A stretch of DNA of 64,000 nt from Bradyrhizobium sp. WD16 (GTDB taxonomy: Bacteria; Pseudomonadota; Alphaproteobacteria; Rhizobiales; Xanthobacteraceae), in assembly GCF_024181725.1 (NCBI RefSeq), contig NZ_CP028908.1, forward strand, positions 2,903,501 through 2,967,500, read 5' to 3'. This document shows positions 8,340 through 16,370 of the stretch, piece after piece. Within the stretch, counting starts at the first letter, position 1; every line of letters begins with the position of its first letter. Under the pieces are notes generated by a model. That model worked only from the letters and a program-made list of their open reading frames with translations. It was not told where the DNA came from and ran no database searches. A program made the translations under genes and the position numbers.

Positions 8340-9912
8340 GGTTGGTCTCCTTGATTCCAATTTCAGACGAGTTCCGGCGGGAAAACCGGCTTTCGCGGAG
8401 GTGCTCACCGACGCGCAACGCCTGCGCGGCGACAGTGAGCGCGGGATTGAGCGCTGCCGAAGACGGGAAGAATCCGGCATCGACAACATAGAGATTGGTA
8501 TGATCATGCGCGCGACAGAATTCGTCGAGTGCGGATTTTTTCGGATCATTACCCATGCGCACGGTACCGCACTGGTGGGATGGTCCCTCTATGCCGAAGG
8601 AGTGGCCGAGAACGATCGGAAATCCATTCTTCTTCAACAGTGAGCGCATATGCCGCACAAACCGCTCGTGCGCTTTCCGGTCTCCGGGGCGATAGATCAC
8701 TTCGGCACCATATTCCTCCAATGGCCGCACCCGGCTTTCATATTTCGGGGTATCCTCGGACATGACGAGGAAATTCACGCTGTGGCGGGCGAGCAGGTTG
8801 GCGAGAAAGCCCGGCATCCAGGGGTAGGCTGCGCGGATCATCGGTCCCTGAATGTTGCCGAGCATCTGCACATTGCCGCGGGCCGCCTCGTCGCCCGGCA
8901 ATCCATGATAGAAGTCGTTGATTGAGAGGGTTTTTGGAAAGCGCGTCTCGTTGACGGCAAACGGCATCAGCCCCATCAGTCCGCTCAGGTGATGGTTCAT
9001 CAGATAGCGACCGACGACGCCGGACGAATTGGCAATGCCATCCGGGTTCTTCTCATCCGCCGAGCGCAGCAGAATGAGGGCGGAATTGATCGCCCCGGCC
9101 GAGAGGATGAAGAGCGGCGCTCCGGTCGTCCGGATTTCGCCTGCCCGCTCGATTTCCGCTGCGACGATTTCGCGACCGTCGGCGCCCGATATCAATCGGC
9201 GAACCCGCGCACCGGTCAGAAGAGAGACGTTGGGATGCTGCAGGGCCGGGCGCAGAAGCCGGGTTTCGGCATCGCCCTTGGCGTCGAAACGGCAGGCAAA
9301 GGCATCGCAGGTGCCGCAGCGCCGACAGAGCCCGCCGGGGCCGTAATCGATGGCCGAGGGCATGTGAAACGGGTGTAGCCCGAGACGGGCAAAACCTGCC
9401 GCCACTTTGCCGATGACCGGCTCGTGCGGGATGGCCTCATGCCGGTAGGCGGCGGACCGGGGCGGGTCGGTCGGATCATCGCTGGCCCTTCCGCGCACGC
9501 CGAAAAGGCTTTCGGCTTCGCTATAGAAGGGCTCCAGGGCGGAATAGGAAACGGGCCACTGCGGGGAAACGCCGTCTTCATGGACCACCTCGGCAAAGTC
9601 ACGCTCGCGGAAGCGGAACATGGCGGTGCCGTAGAACTTGGTGTGCCCACCGACATAATAATATTGGCCGGGACGATAGCTGCGCCCGGTTTCGTCCCGG
9701 TAGAGATCCGTGGTTCGATAGCGGCTCTGAACGAAAACCGCCTCCGCATCGGCGTTTTCCGGTTCATTCGGCAGTTTTTCGCCGCGTTCGACAATCAGGA
9801 TTTTCGCACCCGTCGCCGCGAGCTTCAGCGCGACTGAACTGCCGCCGACGCCTGAACCGATGATGACGACATCCGGTTTCGTCTCGAAGTCCCATTGTTT
9901 CCCGGCAGACAT
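8329..9912 (-). CDS. GMC oxidoreductase with a cysteine cluster
   Basis: A 527-residue GMC-family flavoprotein. FAD motif GSGVGGSS lies near residue 18 and VERGEK follows the Rossmann fold. The C-terminal region has the conserved HQCGTVRMG histidine and an ALNPALT asparagine block. A central CRRCGTCDAFACRFDAKG segment spaces four cysteines as CxxCxxCx4C; it could bind an Fe-S cluster or be structural. No signal peptide is visible, so it may be cytoplasmic or depend on a partner for export. Its relation to the operon at 3615-7410 is substrate-linked by inference only. It overlaps the downstream dehydrogenase gene and is divergent from the AraC regulator. Confidence 0.85.
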   Translation of the reverse strand: MSAGKQWDFETKPDVVIIGSGVGGSSVALKLAATGAKILIVERGEKLPNEPENADAEAVFVQSRYRTTDLYRDETGRSYRPGQYYYVGGHTKFYGTAMFRFRERDFAEVVHEDGVSPQWPVSYSALEPFYSEAESLFGVRGRASDDPTDPPRSAAYRHEAIPHEPVIGKVAAGFARLGLHPFHMPSAIDYGPGGLCRRCGTCDAFACRFDAKGDAETRLLRPALQHPNVSLLTGARVRRLISGADGREIVAAEIERAGEIRTTGAPLFILSAGAINSALILLRSADEKNPDGIANSSGVVGRYLMNHHLSGLMGLMPFAVNETRFPKTLSINDFYHGLPGDEAARGNVQMLGNIQGPMIRAAYPWMPGFLANLLARHSVNFLVMSEDTPKYESRVRPLEEYGAEVIYRPGDRKAHERFVRHMRSLLKKNGFPIVLGHSFGIEGPSHQCGTVRMGNDPKKSALDEFCRAHDHTNLYVVDAGFFPSSAALNPALTVAAQALRVGEHLRESRFSRRNSSEIGIKETNHVA

Positions 9913-9984
9913 GCCGCATCCCCCGATCTACCGCCTTTTTTCTTGAAAATAACGATCCGAGGAGGCGGGGGCGATTTCCGTGGA

Positions 9985-10008
9985 CGGCATGTTCTTGTAT
10001 GATTGCCG
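9985..10008. promoter_or_regulatory. candidate AraC operator in the divergent promoter
   Basis: Inverted repeat CGGCA-N14-TGCCG within the 99-bp gap between the divergent GMC gene and the AraC gene, just before the regulator's ATG. It could bind the regulator and control both genes. The site is short and unproven. Confidence 0.35.
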
Positions 10009-10011
10009 CAT

Positions 10012-10917
10012 ATGGAGGCGCATAAGCTGCGAGGAAAGCCGGAATTGGAGCCGTGGTTCGAAACCGTCACCGTTCCTGCCGATCGCTCCTGGCTACTGTT
10101 CGACCGGTGTCTGCCGGAATTTCCCTTCAACTGGCATTATCATCCCGAATTCGAACTGACGCTGACGCTGAACAGCACCGGGATGCGCTTCGTCGGCGAT
10201 TCGATAGAGCACTACGGCGATGGCGATCTCGTCCTTTTGGGACCGAACTTGCCGCACGCATGGCAATCGCAGGCATTGATCGAAACGCCGGGTGTTCATC
10301 GCGCAATGATCTGCTGGTTCACGCGGGATTGGATCGAGGGTCTCATCGCCCTCACGCCTGAACTGGCCGCCATCAAACCGTTGCTTGACGAAAGCGGTCA
10401 TGGTGTCTGCTTCGGGGACGAGATGCCGGCGGAGGTGCGTGAGCGTCTGGCGAGACTGAACGACATTGCGCCCGAACAACAGATATTGACGCTGCTCGGC
10501 GTGCTCGTTGATCTTGCTCGGTCTTCCGATCGCAGGCCGCTTTCGACCGGCGAAGTGACGGTCAGCAGCGTGCCGCGCGACCGTGCGCGCATGGAGCGTG
10601 TGCTGAATTACATTCACGCCCATTATGCCGGCCCTGTCAGCCTCGACCCCTTGAGCGACATCGCGCATCTGAGCGAAAGCCAGCTACAACGGCTGTTCAA
10701 GCGCTCGACCCGCATGACGATCAGCCAGTATGTCGGCCACTTGCGGATCGGCAGCGCCTGCCGCCTGCTTGTCCAGACAGACCAGCCCCTTGCCCGTATT
10801 GCCGAAACGGCCGGCTTTTCCGATGCCGCACATTTTTCCCGTCAGTTCCGCGCCGCCAGAGGCATGACACCGGGCGATTACCGGCGTCGGTTTGCGCCCG
10901 GTCAAGCCAAGCGATGA
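10012..10917 (+). CDS. AraC-family regulator with cupin sensor domain
   Basis: A 301-residue regulator. An N-terminal cupin fold (HYHPEFELTLTLNS, about residues 37-50, and DLVLLGPNLPH) probably binds a sugar ligand; the C-terminal AraC DNA-binding domain has two HTH segments (HLSESQLQRLFKR and IAETAGFSDAAHFSRQFRAARG). It is transcribed away from the GMC/dehydrogenase pair and at the far end of the sugar-oxidation block, so it is the likely local regulator, probably an activator. I chose the ATG at 10012 rather than a TTG three codons earlier. Confidence 0.85.
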   Translation: MEAHKLRGKPELEPWFETVTVPADRSWLLFDRCLPEFPFNWHYHPEFELTLTLNSTGMRFVGDSIEHYGDGDLVLLGPNLPHAWQSQALIETPGVHRAMICWFTRDWIEGLIALTPELAAIKPLLDESGHGVCFGDEMPAEVRERLARLNDIAPEQQILTLLGVLVDLARSSDRRPLSTGEVTVSSVPRDRARMERVLNYIHAHYAGPVSLDPLSDIAHLSESQLQRLFKRSTRMTISQYVGHLRIGSACRLLVQTDQPLARIAETAGFSDAAHFSRQFRAARGMTPGDYRRRFAPGQAKR

Positions 10918-10943
10918 CAACGGCGAGTGCCGCCGGCCAGGCA

Positions 10944-10969
10944 CAAAAAAGCCGGCGTCGCCGCCGGCT
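10944..10969 (-). terminator. rho-independent terminator of rpoH
   Basis: A 7-bp stem, AGCCGGC/GCCGGCT, is followed on the minus strand by a run of six T. It lies just after the rpoH stop and between the ends of rpoH and the convergent AraC gene. Confidence 0.75.
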
Positions 10970-11014
10970 TCTGTCATCGCTTGATCGATCCGTCTCTCGA
11001 CGCGATCGCAGATC

Positions 11015-11923
11015 TCAATGCGCCGCGGCGGCGAGCGCGGCGTGCGGCGCTTCCTGGCTGGCGATCGCCGACTTCACCGCGGCCTGCACCTTCTCGAAGG
11101 CGCGGACCTCGATCTGGCGGACGCGCTCGCGCGACACGCCGAATTCGGCGGCGAGGTCTTCCAGCGTCATCGGGTCGTCGGCGAGGCGCCGCGCCTCGAA
11201 GATGCGGCGCTCGCGGGCGTTGAGCACGTCCATGGCGCCGTGGAGGGCGTCGCGGCGGTGATCATATTCCTCGCTCTCGGCCATGATGGCTTCCTGGTTG
11301 GGCGAGGTATCGACCAGCCAGTCCTGCCATTCGCCGGGCTCGCCGTCGTCGCGGATCGGCGCGTTCAGCGAGGCGTCGCCGCCGAGACGGCGGTTCATGT
11401 CGATCACGTCCTGCTCGGTGACGCCGAGACGCTTGGCGATCAGCTTGACCTGGTCCGGGCGCATATCGCCCTCGTCCAGGGCCGAGATCTTGCTCTTGGC
11501 CTTGCGCAGGTTGAAGAACAGCTTCTTCTGGTTCGCGGTGGTTCCCATCTTCACCAGGGACCACGAACGCAGGATGTACTCTTGAATTGACGCCTTGATC
11601 CACCACATCGCGTAGGTGGCGAGGCGAAAGCCCTTCTCGGGCTCGAACCGCTTCACCGCCTGCATCAGGCCGACATTGCCTTCCGACACCACCTCGGCGA
11701 TCGGCAGGCCGTAGCCGCGATAGCCCATGGCGATCTTGGCCACGAGTCGGAGGTGGCTGGTGACGAGCCGGTGGGCGGCGTCACGATCATCATGCTCGCG
11801 CCAGCGACGCGCGAGCATATATTCCTCCTCGGGCTCCAGCATCGGGAACTTGCGGATCTCGGCGAGGTAGTGAGCGAGGCCGGATTCTCCACTGAGAACC
11901 GGTAATGCAGCGGTACGGGCCAT
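11015..11923 (-). CDS. rpoH: RNA polymerase heat-shock sigma factor RpoH
   Basis: A 302-residue sigma-70-family factor. Region 2 has LVTSHLRLVAKIA and RLATYAMWWIKASIQEYIL; the RpoH box appears as QKKLFFNLRK, which separates it from RpoD and RpoS. Region 4 ends with the HTH LEDLAAEFGVSRERVRQIEVRAFEKVQ. It directs RNA polymerase to heat-shock promoters. The ATG at 11923 is preceded by GGAGGG at about 5 bases; a TTG five codons upstream overlaps that site. The gap to the pseudouridine synthase gene is about 220 bp, so it has its own promoter. Confidence 0.95.
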   Translation of the reverse strand: MARTAALPVLSGESGLAHYLAEIRKFPMLEPEEEYMLARRWREHDDRDAAHRLVTSHLRLVAKIAMGYRGYGLPIAEVVSEGNVGLMQAVKRFEPEKGFRLATYAMWWIKASIQEYILRSWSLVKMGTTANQKKLFFNLRKAKSKISALDEGDMRPDQVKLIAKRLGVTEQDVIDMNRRLGGDASLNAPIRDDGEPGEWQDWLVDTSPNQEAIMAESEEYDHRRDALHGAMDVLNARERRIFEARRLADDPMTLEDLAAEFGVSRERVRQIEVRAFEKVQAAVKSAIASQEAPHAALAAAAH

Positions 11924-12141
11924 GCTTGCGCCCTCCAAATTTGTTCAGACCCCCGACAGCGGCGGGTCCGGCAGGCCGTCTGCTTGTCAAAGCCAGATGG
12001 ACCTGCTTGTTCCGCGGTGGGACATCCAACGCAGCTGCAACATACAGGAAGCTCCCCCCGGGGGGAAGGATAACCGCCCGTCACGTTGCCGTGACGCCAG
12101 TTAACTCTCTGTAATCTTATTAATTTTTGAATCCGCCTGCG
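11924..12141. promoter_or_regulatory. rpoH upstream region with two palindromes
   Basis: The 218-bp gap holds two perfect palindromic stems: CCCCCCGGGGGG around 12055-12066 and CGTCACGTTGCCGTGACG around 12080-12097. They may form leader hairpins or end the RluA-family transcript. The rpoH promoter must be here, but I cannot fix its -35 and -10 boxes. Confidence 0.4.
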
Positions 12142-13182
12142 TCAGGACGCCGCGCTCAGGGCGGCCCGGAGCCGGGCCAGATCGGGCGGCAGCGGGCTTT
12201 CCCAGGTGAGGATTTCGCCGCTCAGAGGGTGCTCGATCGCCAACAGATAGGCATGCAGCGCCTGGCGGCCGAGGTCGTCCAGCGCCGCGCGCGCCGCCGG
12301 GCCGAGCTGGCGCGCCTTGGTCCTGAAGCCGGCGCCATAGACCTCGTCGCCCATCAGGGGATGGCCGAGATGGGCGAGATGGACCCGGATCTGATGGGTG
12401 CGGCCGGTTTCGAGCAGGCACTCGAGGAGGGCGGCGACGCCCTTGCCGTCCTGGCCGGCATAGCTTTCCACCACCTCCCAATGGGTCACCGCCGCGCGGC
12501 CGGAACCGCGCACCGCCATCTTCTCGCGGGCGTGGGGATGGCGGTCGATCGGCGCCTCGATGGTGCCGCGCGGCCGACCGGGCACGCCCCAGACGAAGGC
12601 GAGATAGCCGCGGCGCATCGCGCCGGTGCGGCCATGGTCGGCGAACTGGGCGCTGAGCGAGGCGTGGGCGCGGTCGGTCTTGGCCGCCACCAGGAGCCCG
12701 GTGGTGTCCTTGTCGAGGCGGTGGACGATGCCCGGCCGCCGCACCCCGCCGATGCCGGACAGCGAGGCGCCGCAATGGGCGATCAGGGCGTTGACCAGCG
12801 TGCCGGTCTCGTGGCCGGCGGCGGGATGGACGACGAGGCCGCGCGGCTTGTCGATGACGATCAATTCGTCGTCCTCATAGACGACGTCGAGCGGGATGCG
12901 CTCGCCGGCCGGGGTGGCATCGACCGCCGGCGGCACCCGCAGGGCGATGACCTCGCCGGCCGCGACATGCTGGGCGGGATCGGTCAGGACCGCCTCGCCG
13001 CGGCGGACCTCGCCGCCGACGATCAGCGCCTTGAGCCGCGAGCGCGACAGGCCCTCGCAATGCACGGCCAGCACCTTGTCGAGCCGCGGCGAGCCTTCGT
13101 CGCCCCGGACCGTCACCTCGACCCTGCTGCCGCCGTCGGTCGCCGCGCCTGCCGGCGCCGGCTCCTTGTCCGCTATCGCCAA
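12142..13182 (-). CDS. rluD: RluA-family 23S rRNA pseudouridine synthase
   Basis: A 346-residue pseudouridine synthase. An N-terminal S4 RNA-binding domain (PRLDKVLAVHCEGLSRSRLKALI, about residues 32-54) precedes the RluA catalytic domain with the HRLDKDTTG motif, whose aspartate is the nucleophile, and the late ETGRTHQIRVH motif. It isomerises uridines in 23S rRNA, most likely the RluD sites in helix 69. The start is unclear: the frame opens with a TTG at 13182 and an ATG 11 bases upstream is out of frame. The symbol is a best guess within RluA/C/D. Confidence 0.85.
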   Translation of the reverse strand: MAIADKEPAPAGAATDGGSRVEVTVRGDEGSPRLDKVLAVHCEGLSRSRLKALIVGGEVRRGEAVLTDPAQHVAAGEVIALRVPPAVDATPAGERIPLDVVYEDDELIVIDKPRGLVVHPAAGHETGTLVNALIAHCGASLSGIGGVRRPGIVHRLDKDTTGLLVAAKTDRAHASLSAQFADHGRTGAMRRGYLAFVWGVPGRPRGTIEAPIDRHPHAREKMAVRGSGRAAVTHWEVVESYAGQDGKGVAALLECLLETGRTHQIRVHLAHLGHPLMGDEVYGAGFRTKARQLGPAARAALDDLGRQALHAYLLAIEHPLSGEILTWESPLPPDLARLRAALSAAS

Positions 13183-13218
13183 TTGTCACCCATCGCCAAA
13201 CCTGCTTGAAGGGGCCGC

Positions 13219-13551
13219 ATGACCGACCCCGCACTGTCAGAGCTCACGCCGGAGCAGGCCCAGATGGCCGCCCGGGTCCGCCGCATGATGCTGATCGCCG
13301 GATTGACCACCGGCCTCGGCATCGCCGCGGTGTTCGTCGCCATCGGCTACCGTCTTTTCCGCAGCGAGGGAAGCGCCCCGGCGGCCGACGTCACCGCCAC
13401 CCTGCCGCGCGGCGCCAGGATCGTTTCCACCGGCATCGCCGGCGACCGCCTGCTGGTGACGCTGGAGGTCGGCGGCGCGACCGAGATCCGCGCCTTCGAC
13501 GCCCGCAGCCTCAAGCCGGCCGGCCGGCTGCGCTTCGCCGCCGAGCCGTGA
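13219..13551 (+). CDS. small single-pass membrane protein
   Basis: A 110-residue protein of no function I can name. A charged N-terminus (about residues 1-24) precedes one membrane segment (about 25-44: MLIAGLTTGLGIAAVFVAIGY), then a periplasmic tail with a beta-rich repeat pattern (ARIVSTGIAGDRLLVTLEVGG and ATEIRAFDAR). It is divergent from the pseudouridine synthase gene and followed by tRNA-Glu. I believe similar small proteins occur next to rluD in other alphaproteobacteria. GGGG lies about 8 bases before the ATG. Confidence 0.65.
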   Translation: MTDPALSELTPEQAQMAARVRRMMLIAGLTTGLGIAAVFVAIGYRLFRSEGSAPAADVTATLPRGARIVSTGIAGDRLLVTLEVGGATEIRAFDARSLKPAGRLRFAAEP

Positions 13552-13691
13552 GGCTGGGCAGGGCAGGATAGGGGCGGCGACCGCTCCGGCCGGCGTTCCC
13601 CAGCTATCTGAAGACTTTAAGCCGGATTCATTGTTAACGGTCGAGACCAGTCTTGCGGCGGCGCCCGATCGAGGTTATTCAGCGCCCGTAC

Positions 13692-13766
13692 GCTCCCTTC
13701 GTCTAGCGGTTAGGACGCGGCCCTCTCAAGGCTGAAACAGGGGTTCGATTCCCCTAGGGAGCGCCA
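13692..13766 (+). tRNA. tRNA-Glu (CTC)
   Basis: A 75-nt cloverleaf with a 7-bp acceptor stem (GCTCCCT/AGGGAGC), the T-loop GGTTCGATTCC, anticodon stem CGGCC/GGCTG with loop CTCTCAA giving anticodon CTC, and an encoded CCA end. A variable block of defence-type genes and IS remnants starts downstream, as is common at tRNA integration sites, though I found no second copy of the tRNA 3' end in the window. Confidence 0.95.
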
Positions 13767-13863
13767 AATTGCCACCATTCAGAATAGAACCACGAACTCG
13801 CACAATCTCCATGTCCTGTCGAAGGCCGCATTCCGGAGATTGAGGAGCGCCGGTAAAGTGTGA

Positions 13864-16146
13864 CTAAGCTGAAAGAAGGGGCGCAAAGAGATTCTGCAGC
13901 GCCTTGTCGTCAAACTGATCCTTGTCTTGCGGACGATAGACGGTGCTGCGCGGCGATTCTGCCTCATCCGACTGCGAGTTGATCTTTTCAATGCGCTGAT
14001 CGATGGCACGGAAGGCCGGCTTGAGATCGGTGACGCCCACCCGGGGCGCATATTTTTGAAGGGCCGTCTTGTAATCGCTGAGTTCGGTTTCAGAATCGAT
14101 GTCGGAAATGCTGGAGTCTACATCCTCAAGTTGGCGTGTAATGGCGTCGTCGACATGAGGAGCGACATCGGTCTCGAATACGTTCTGCGCCTCATCGACG
14201 GCGTCGCAGAAGCTTTCAAACTCGTGCGGAAATAAATGCCCGTCGAGCAGACCGATCACAGCTGCTTCGAGCTTCTCAAATAATGCGGTTGAACCTTCGA
14301 GAGTCGCGTAATCCTTCTTGAGGCTGCGCAGAAGCCGTATCAGACCGGTTCCGTCGCGAAAAACGGTGAAGTGGCCGCCGGCGGGCTTGTTTGCAAGCTG
14401 AAGCGCGAGATCCATGAATCGCGTCTCCTCGCTTGAGGCGCGCCATTCGAGGAGAAGACGTATGCGGTCCGTATTGGACAGGTCGTAGAGGTGCCAAGTG
14501 GAGGGATTGCGGCTGTCTTGCTTCCATATCGGGATCGTGGGGAAAAGCTGCGCGGCATTGAGCAGGGATTTCGCGACGCGCTTTTGCTGCTCGGGCGGCA
14601 GCGGGCGGACCGTCCGGACATAGCTCCAAAGCTCGTCGGCCCAGGAGGCTTTCACCGCGGTATGTGCCAGGTCGTCGAGAAGGTCCGCGTCATCGGCCAG
14701 ATAGGTGATGAGGTAGTCCCGCAGCGACGGATTGACGAACGAGACGCGCCGGTCACGGATTTCGAGATAGCCACCTTCGAGAATCTTCAAGGCTTCCTCG
14801 AAATCCTTCGAATCGTGTTCGATCGAGAATTTCTTGCAGAAGTAGGGGTGAAGCGAATTGAAGGACGCACGAAGCTCGTCGATGTCGACACCGTATTCCG
14901 AGCAGAAGAAGAGGCTAAAGAGGAGATGGCGGCAGCGTGGCGTTATGTGCTTCCGAAACGAGATGTCCCACACCAGAAGGGGGTTTTGCAGCGTGTTGAG
15001 AAAGCTTGCCGCGTAGGTCTCGGGCGGCAGGGAGCGCAGATGCATGGCATCGGTCATCGCTTCGATGATGCGCGGATTGTAGTTCGGATGATCAATGATT
15101 TTGGGAAGCGCTTTGGCGTCCCACAAGGCCCGAATATGCGCGCGTGGCGTCCCCGCGACGAGAAGGTGGTTGTAGAGAATTCTGGCCCGGATGCGCCGGG
15201 TGTAAACGCCGACGTCGAGGACGTATTTCGTGATGTCGAGCGCCCGATCGGCAAGGTGCTCAGAAACGCGGCGCGCTTCCTCGAAAATCGGGGCGCGCGT
15301 CGTTAAAACAAACCGTGCGTTCTTCGAGCGCCTGACCCTCTTAATAAACTTGGCCAGTTCGGTATCATGGGCGGCCAGCGATTTGGTATCCAGCGCGGCA
15401 CGGCCGAGAAAGTCGTCGAAAAAGAAGATTTGCTTGCGGGTATCGACAATCGCGGCAAAGCCGTCGTCGAGGCTCCGGATCGCAACGTACTCCCATTCCT
15501 CGCCGAGATAGGCATAGGATATCATTTCGGCGAGCGTAGTCTTGCCGACGCCGGGCGGTCCGGAAATGATGATGGCGTGCTCGGCTTCAAGCTTGTCGCG
15601 CGCTTGTTTGAAACTCGGGTTTGGCGCGTAGACTCGGACCTTGGCTTCGATCTCCTCGCGGGTGATTTCGGTGAAACGGTGCGACGCAGCGTGGAGGATC
15701 CGGTCGAGGACGGTTGAGCTGCTCAGCCAGAGCTTGATGTGCGCCCGCTCGATATCGCTAAATTTGCGCAGCAGGCCGTTGAGGTCGCCATGGCTGTAAA
15801 TGTCGGCCGGATCGGAAAGCAGGGGGCTAAGAGTTTTTACCAGCTCAGCCTTGTTCTGTGGCGTCAGAGGGCGCGATGTCGCCAGAAGATACCGGGATTT
15901 ACGAAGGGACTTGAGCGCCTGGGGCACCTCCGCCATGGCGCCTTGGAGCGCGCGGAAGGTCGAACCCGCGTAATGCTTGGCTTGCAGGATGGTGGTGTGG
16001 CCAGCCTTCGCGTGCCTTCCGTCCATTCCGCCATCAGGGCCGGGGCCGAAAGCCTCGAACCGCACGCCAAACTCCGCGCCGATGAGATCCCGGGCGAGAT
16101 CCTCGAAGTCGGCTGGCGAGAGATTGGAGAAGGTGTAGCCCGGCAT
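13864..16146 (-). CDS. Mrr-type nuclease / STAND NTPase fusion, candidate defence protein
   Basis: A 760-residue protein. Residues 1-110 form a restriction-endonuclease-like domain: E15 in DFEDLARDLIG, D38 in GPDGGMDGR, and QAK (Q55-K57), the PD-(D/E)xK pattern of Mrr-type nucleases. An NTPase follows with Walker A GPPGVGKTT (196-204) and Walker B FFFDDFLG (241-248), which fits the novel STAND (nSTAND3) group. The remaining 300 residues are mostly helical and may sense a ligand. Nuclease-STAND proteins such as Avs detect phage proteins and then cut DNA. It starts an island beside tRNA-Glu and is divergent from a HipA kinase gene. The defence role is inference. Confidence 0.75.
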   Translation of the reverse strand: MPGYTFSNLSPADFEDLARDLIGAEFGVRFEAFGPGPDGGMDGRHAKAGHTTILQAKHYAGSTFRALQGAMAEVPQALKSLRKSRYLLATSRPLTPQNKAELVKTLSPLLSDPADIYSHGDLNGLLRKFSDIERAHIKLWLSSSTVLDRILHAASHRFTEITREEIEAKVRVYAPNPSFKQARDKLEAEHAIIISGPPGVGKTTLAEMISYAYLGEEWEYVAIRSLDDGFAAIVDTRKQIFFFDDFLGRAALDTKSLAAHDTELAKFIKRVRRSKNARFVLTTRAPIFEEARRVSEHLADRALDITKYVLDVGVYTRRIRARILYNHLLVAGTPRAHIRALWDAKALPKIIDHPNYNPRIIEAMTDAMHLRSLPPETYAASFLNTLQNPLLVWDISFRKHITPRCRHLLFSLFFCSEYGVDIDELRASFNSLHPYFCKKFSIEHDSKDFEEALKILEGGYLEIRDRRVSFVNPSLRDYLITYLADDADLLDDLAHTAVKASWADELWSYVRTVRPLPPEQQKRVAKSLLNAAQLFPTIPIWKQDSRNPSTWHLYDLSNTDRIRLLLEWRASSEETRFMDLALQLANKPAGGHFTVFRDGTGLIRLLRSLKKDYATLEGSTALFEKLEAAVIGLLDGHLFPHEFESFCDAVDEAQNVFETDVAPHVDDAITRQLEDVDSSISDIDSETELSDYKTALQKYAPRVGVTDLKPAFRAIDQRIEKINSQSDEAESPRSTVYRPQDKDQFDDKALQNLFAPLLSA

Positions 16147-16253
16147 CCGCGTGCTTCAGTTCCTGGAGCGAGGTTACTATCTGGGCTAGTGTAGGTGACT
16201 TTTTGATAAGATATCTGATTTTACAACAAAGAAGTGAGTTTCAACTGCCTATT

Positions 16254-16265
16254 TATGGTACCATA
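16254..16265. promoter_or_regulatory. candidate operator palindrome in the nSTAND/HipA divergent promoter
   Basis: Perfect 12-bp palindrome TATGGTACCATA in the AT-rich 224-bp gap between the divergent nuclease-STAND and hipA genes; a half-site TATGGT recurs at 16321-16326. HipB-type antitoxins bind such inverted repeats at their own promoter. The HTH partner is encoded downstream of hipA, so autoregulation is plausible. Confidence 0.45.
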
Positions 16266-16370
16266 GTAGGGTGATGAAGTTATAGCTTCCTAAGCCTCTT
16301 TCACAGCTTATATAGTCATCTATGGTTTCCTTCAAGGGCCAGAAACTTCCTCGGAGAGGGGTCCAATAAA

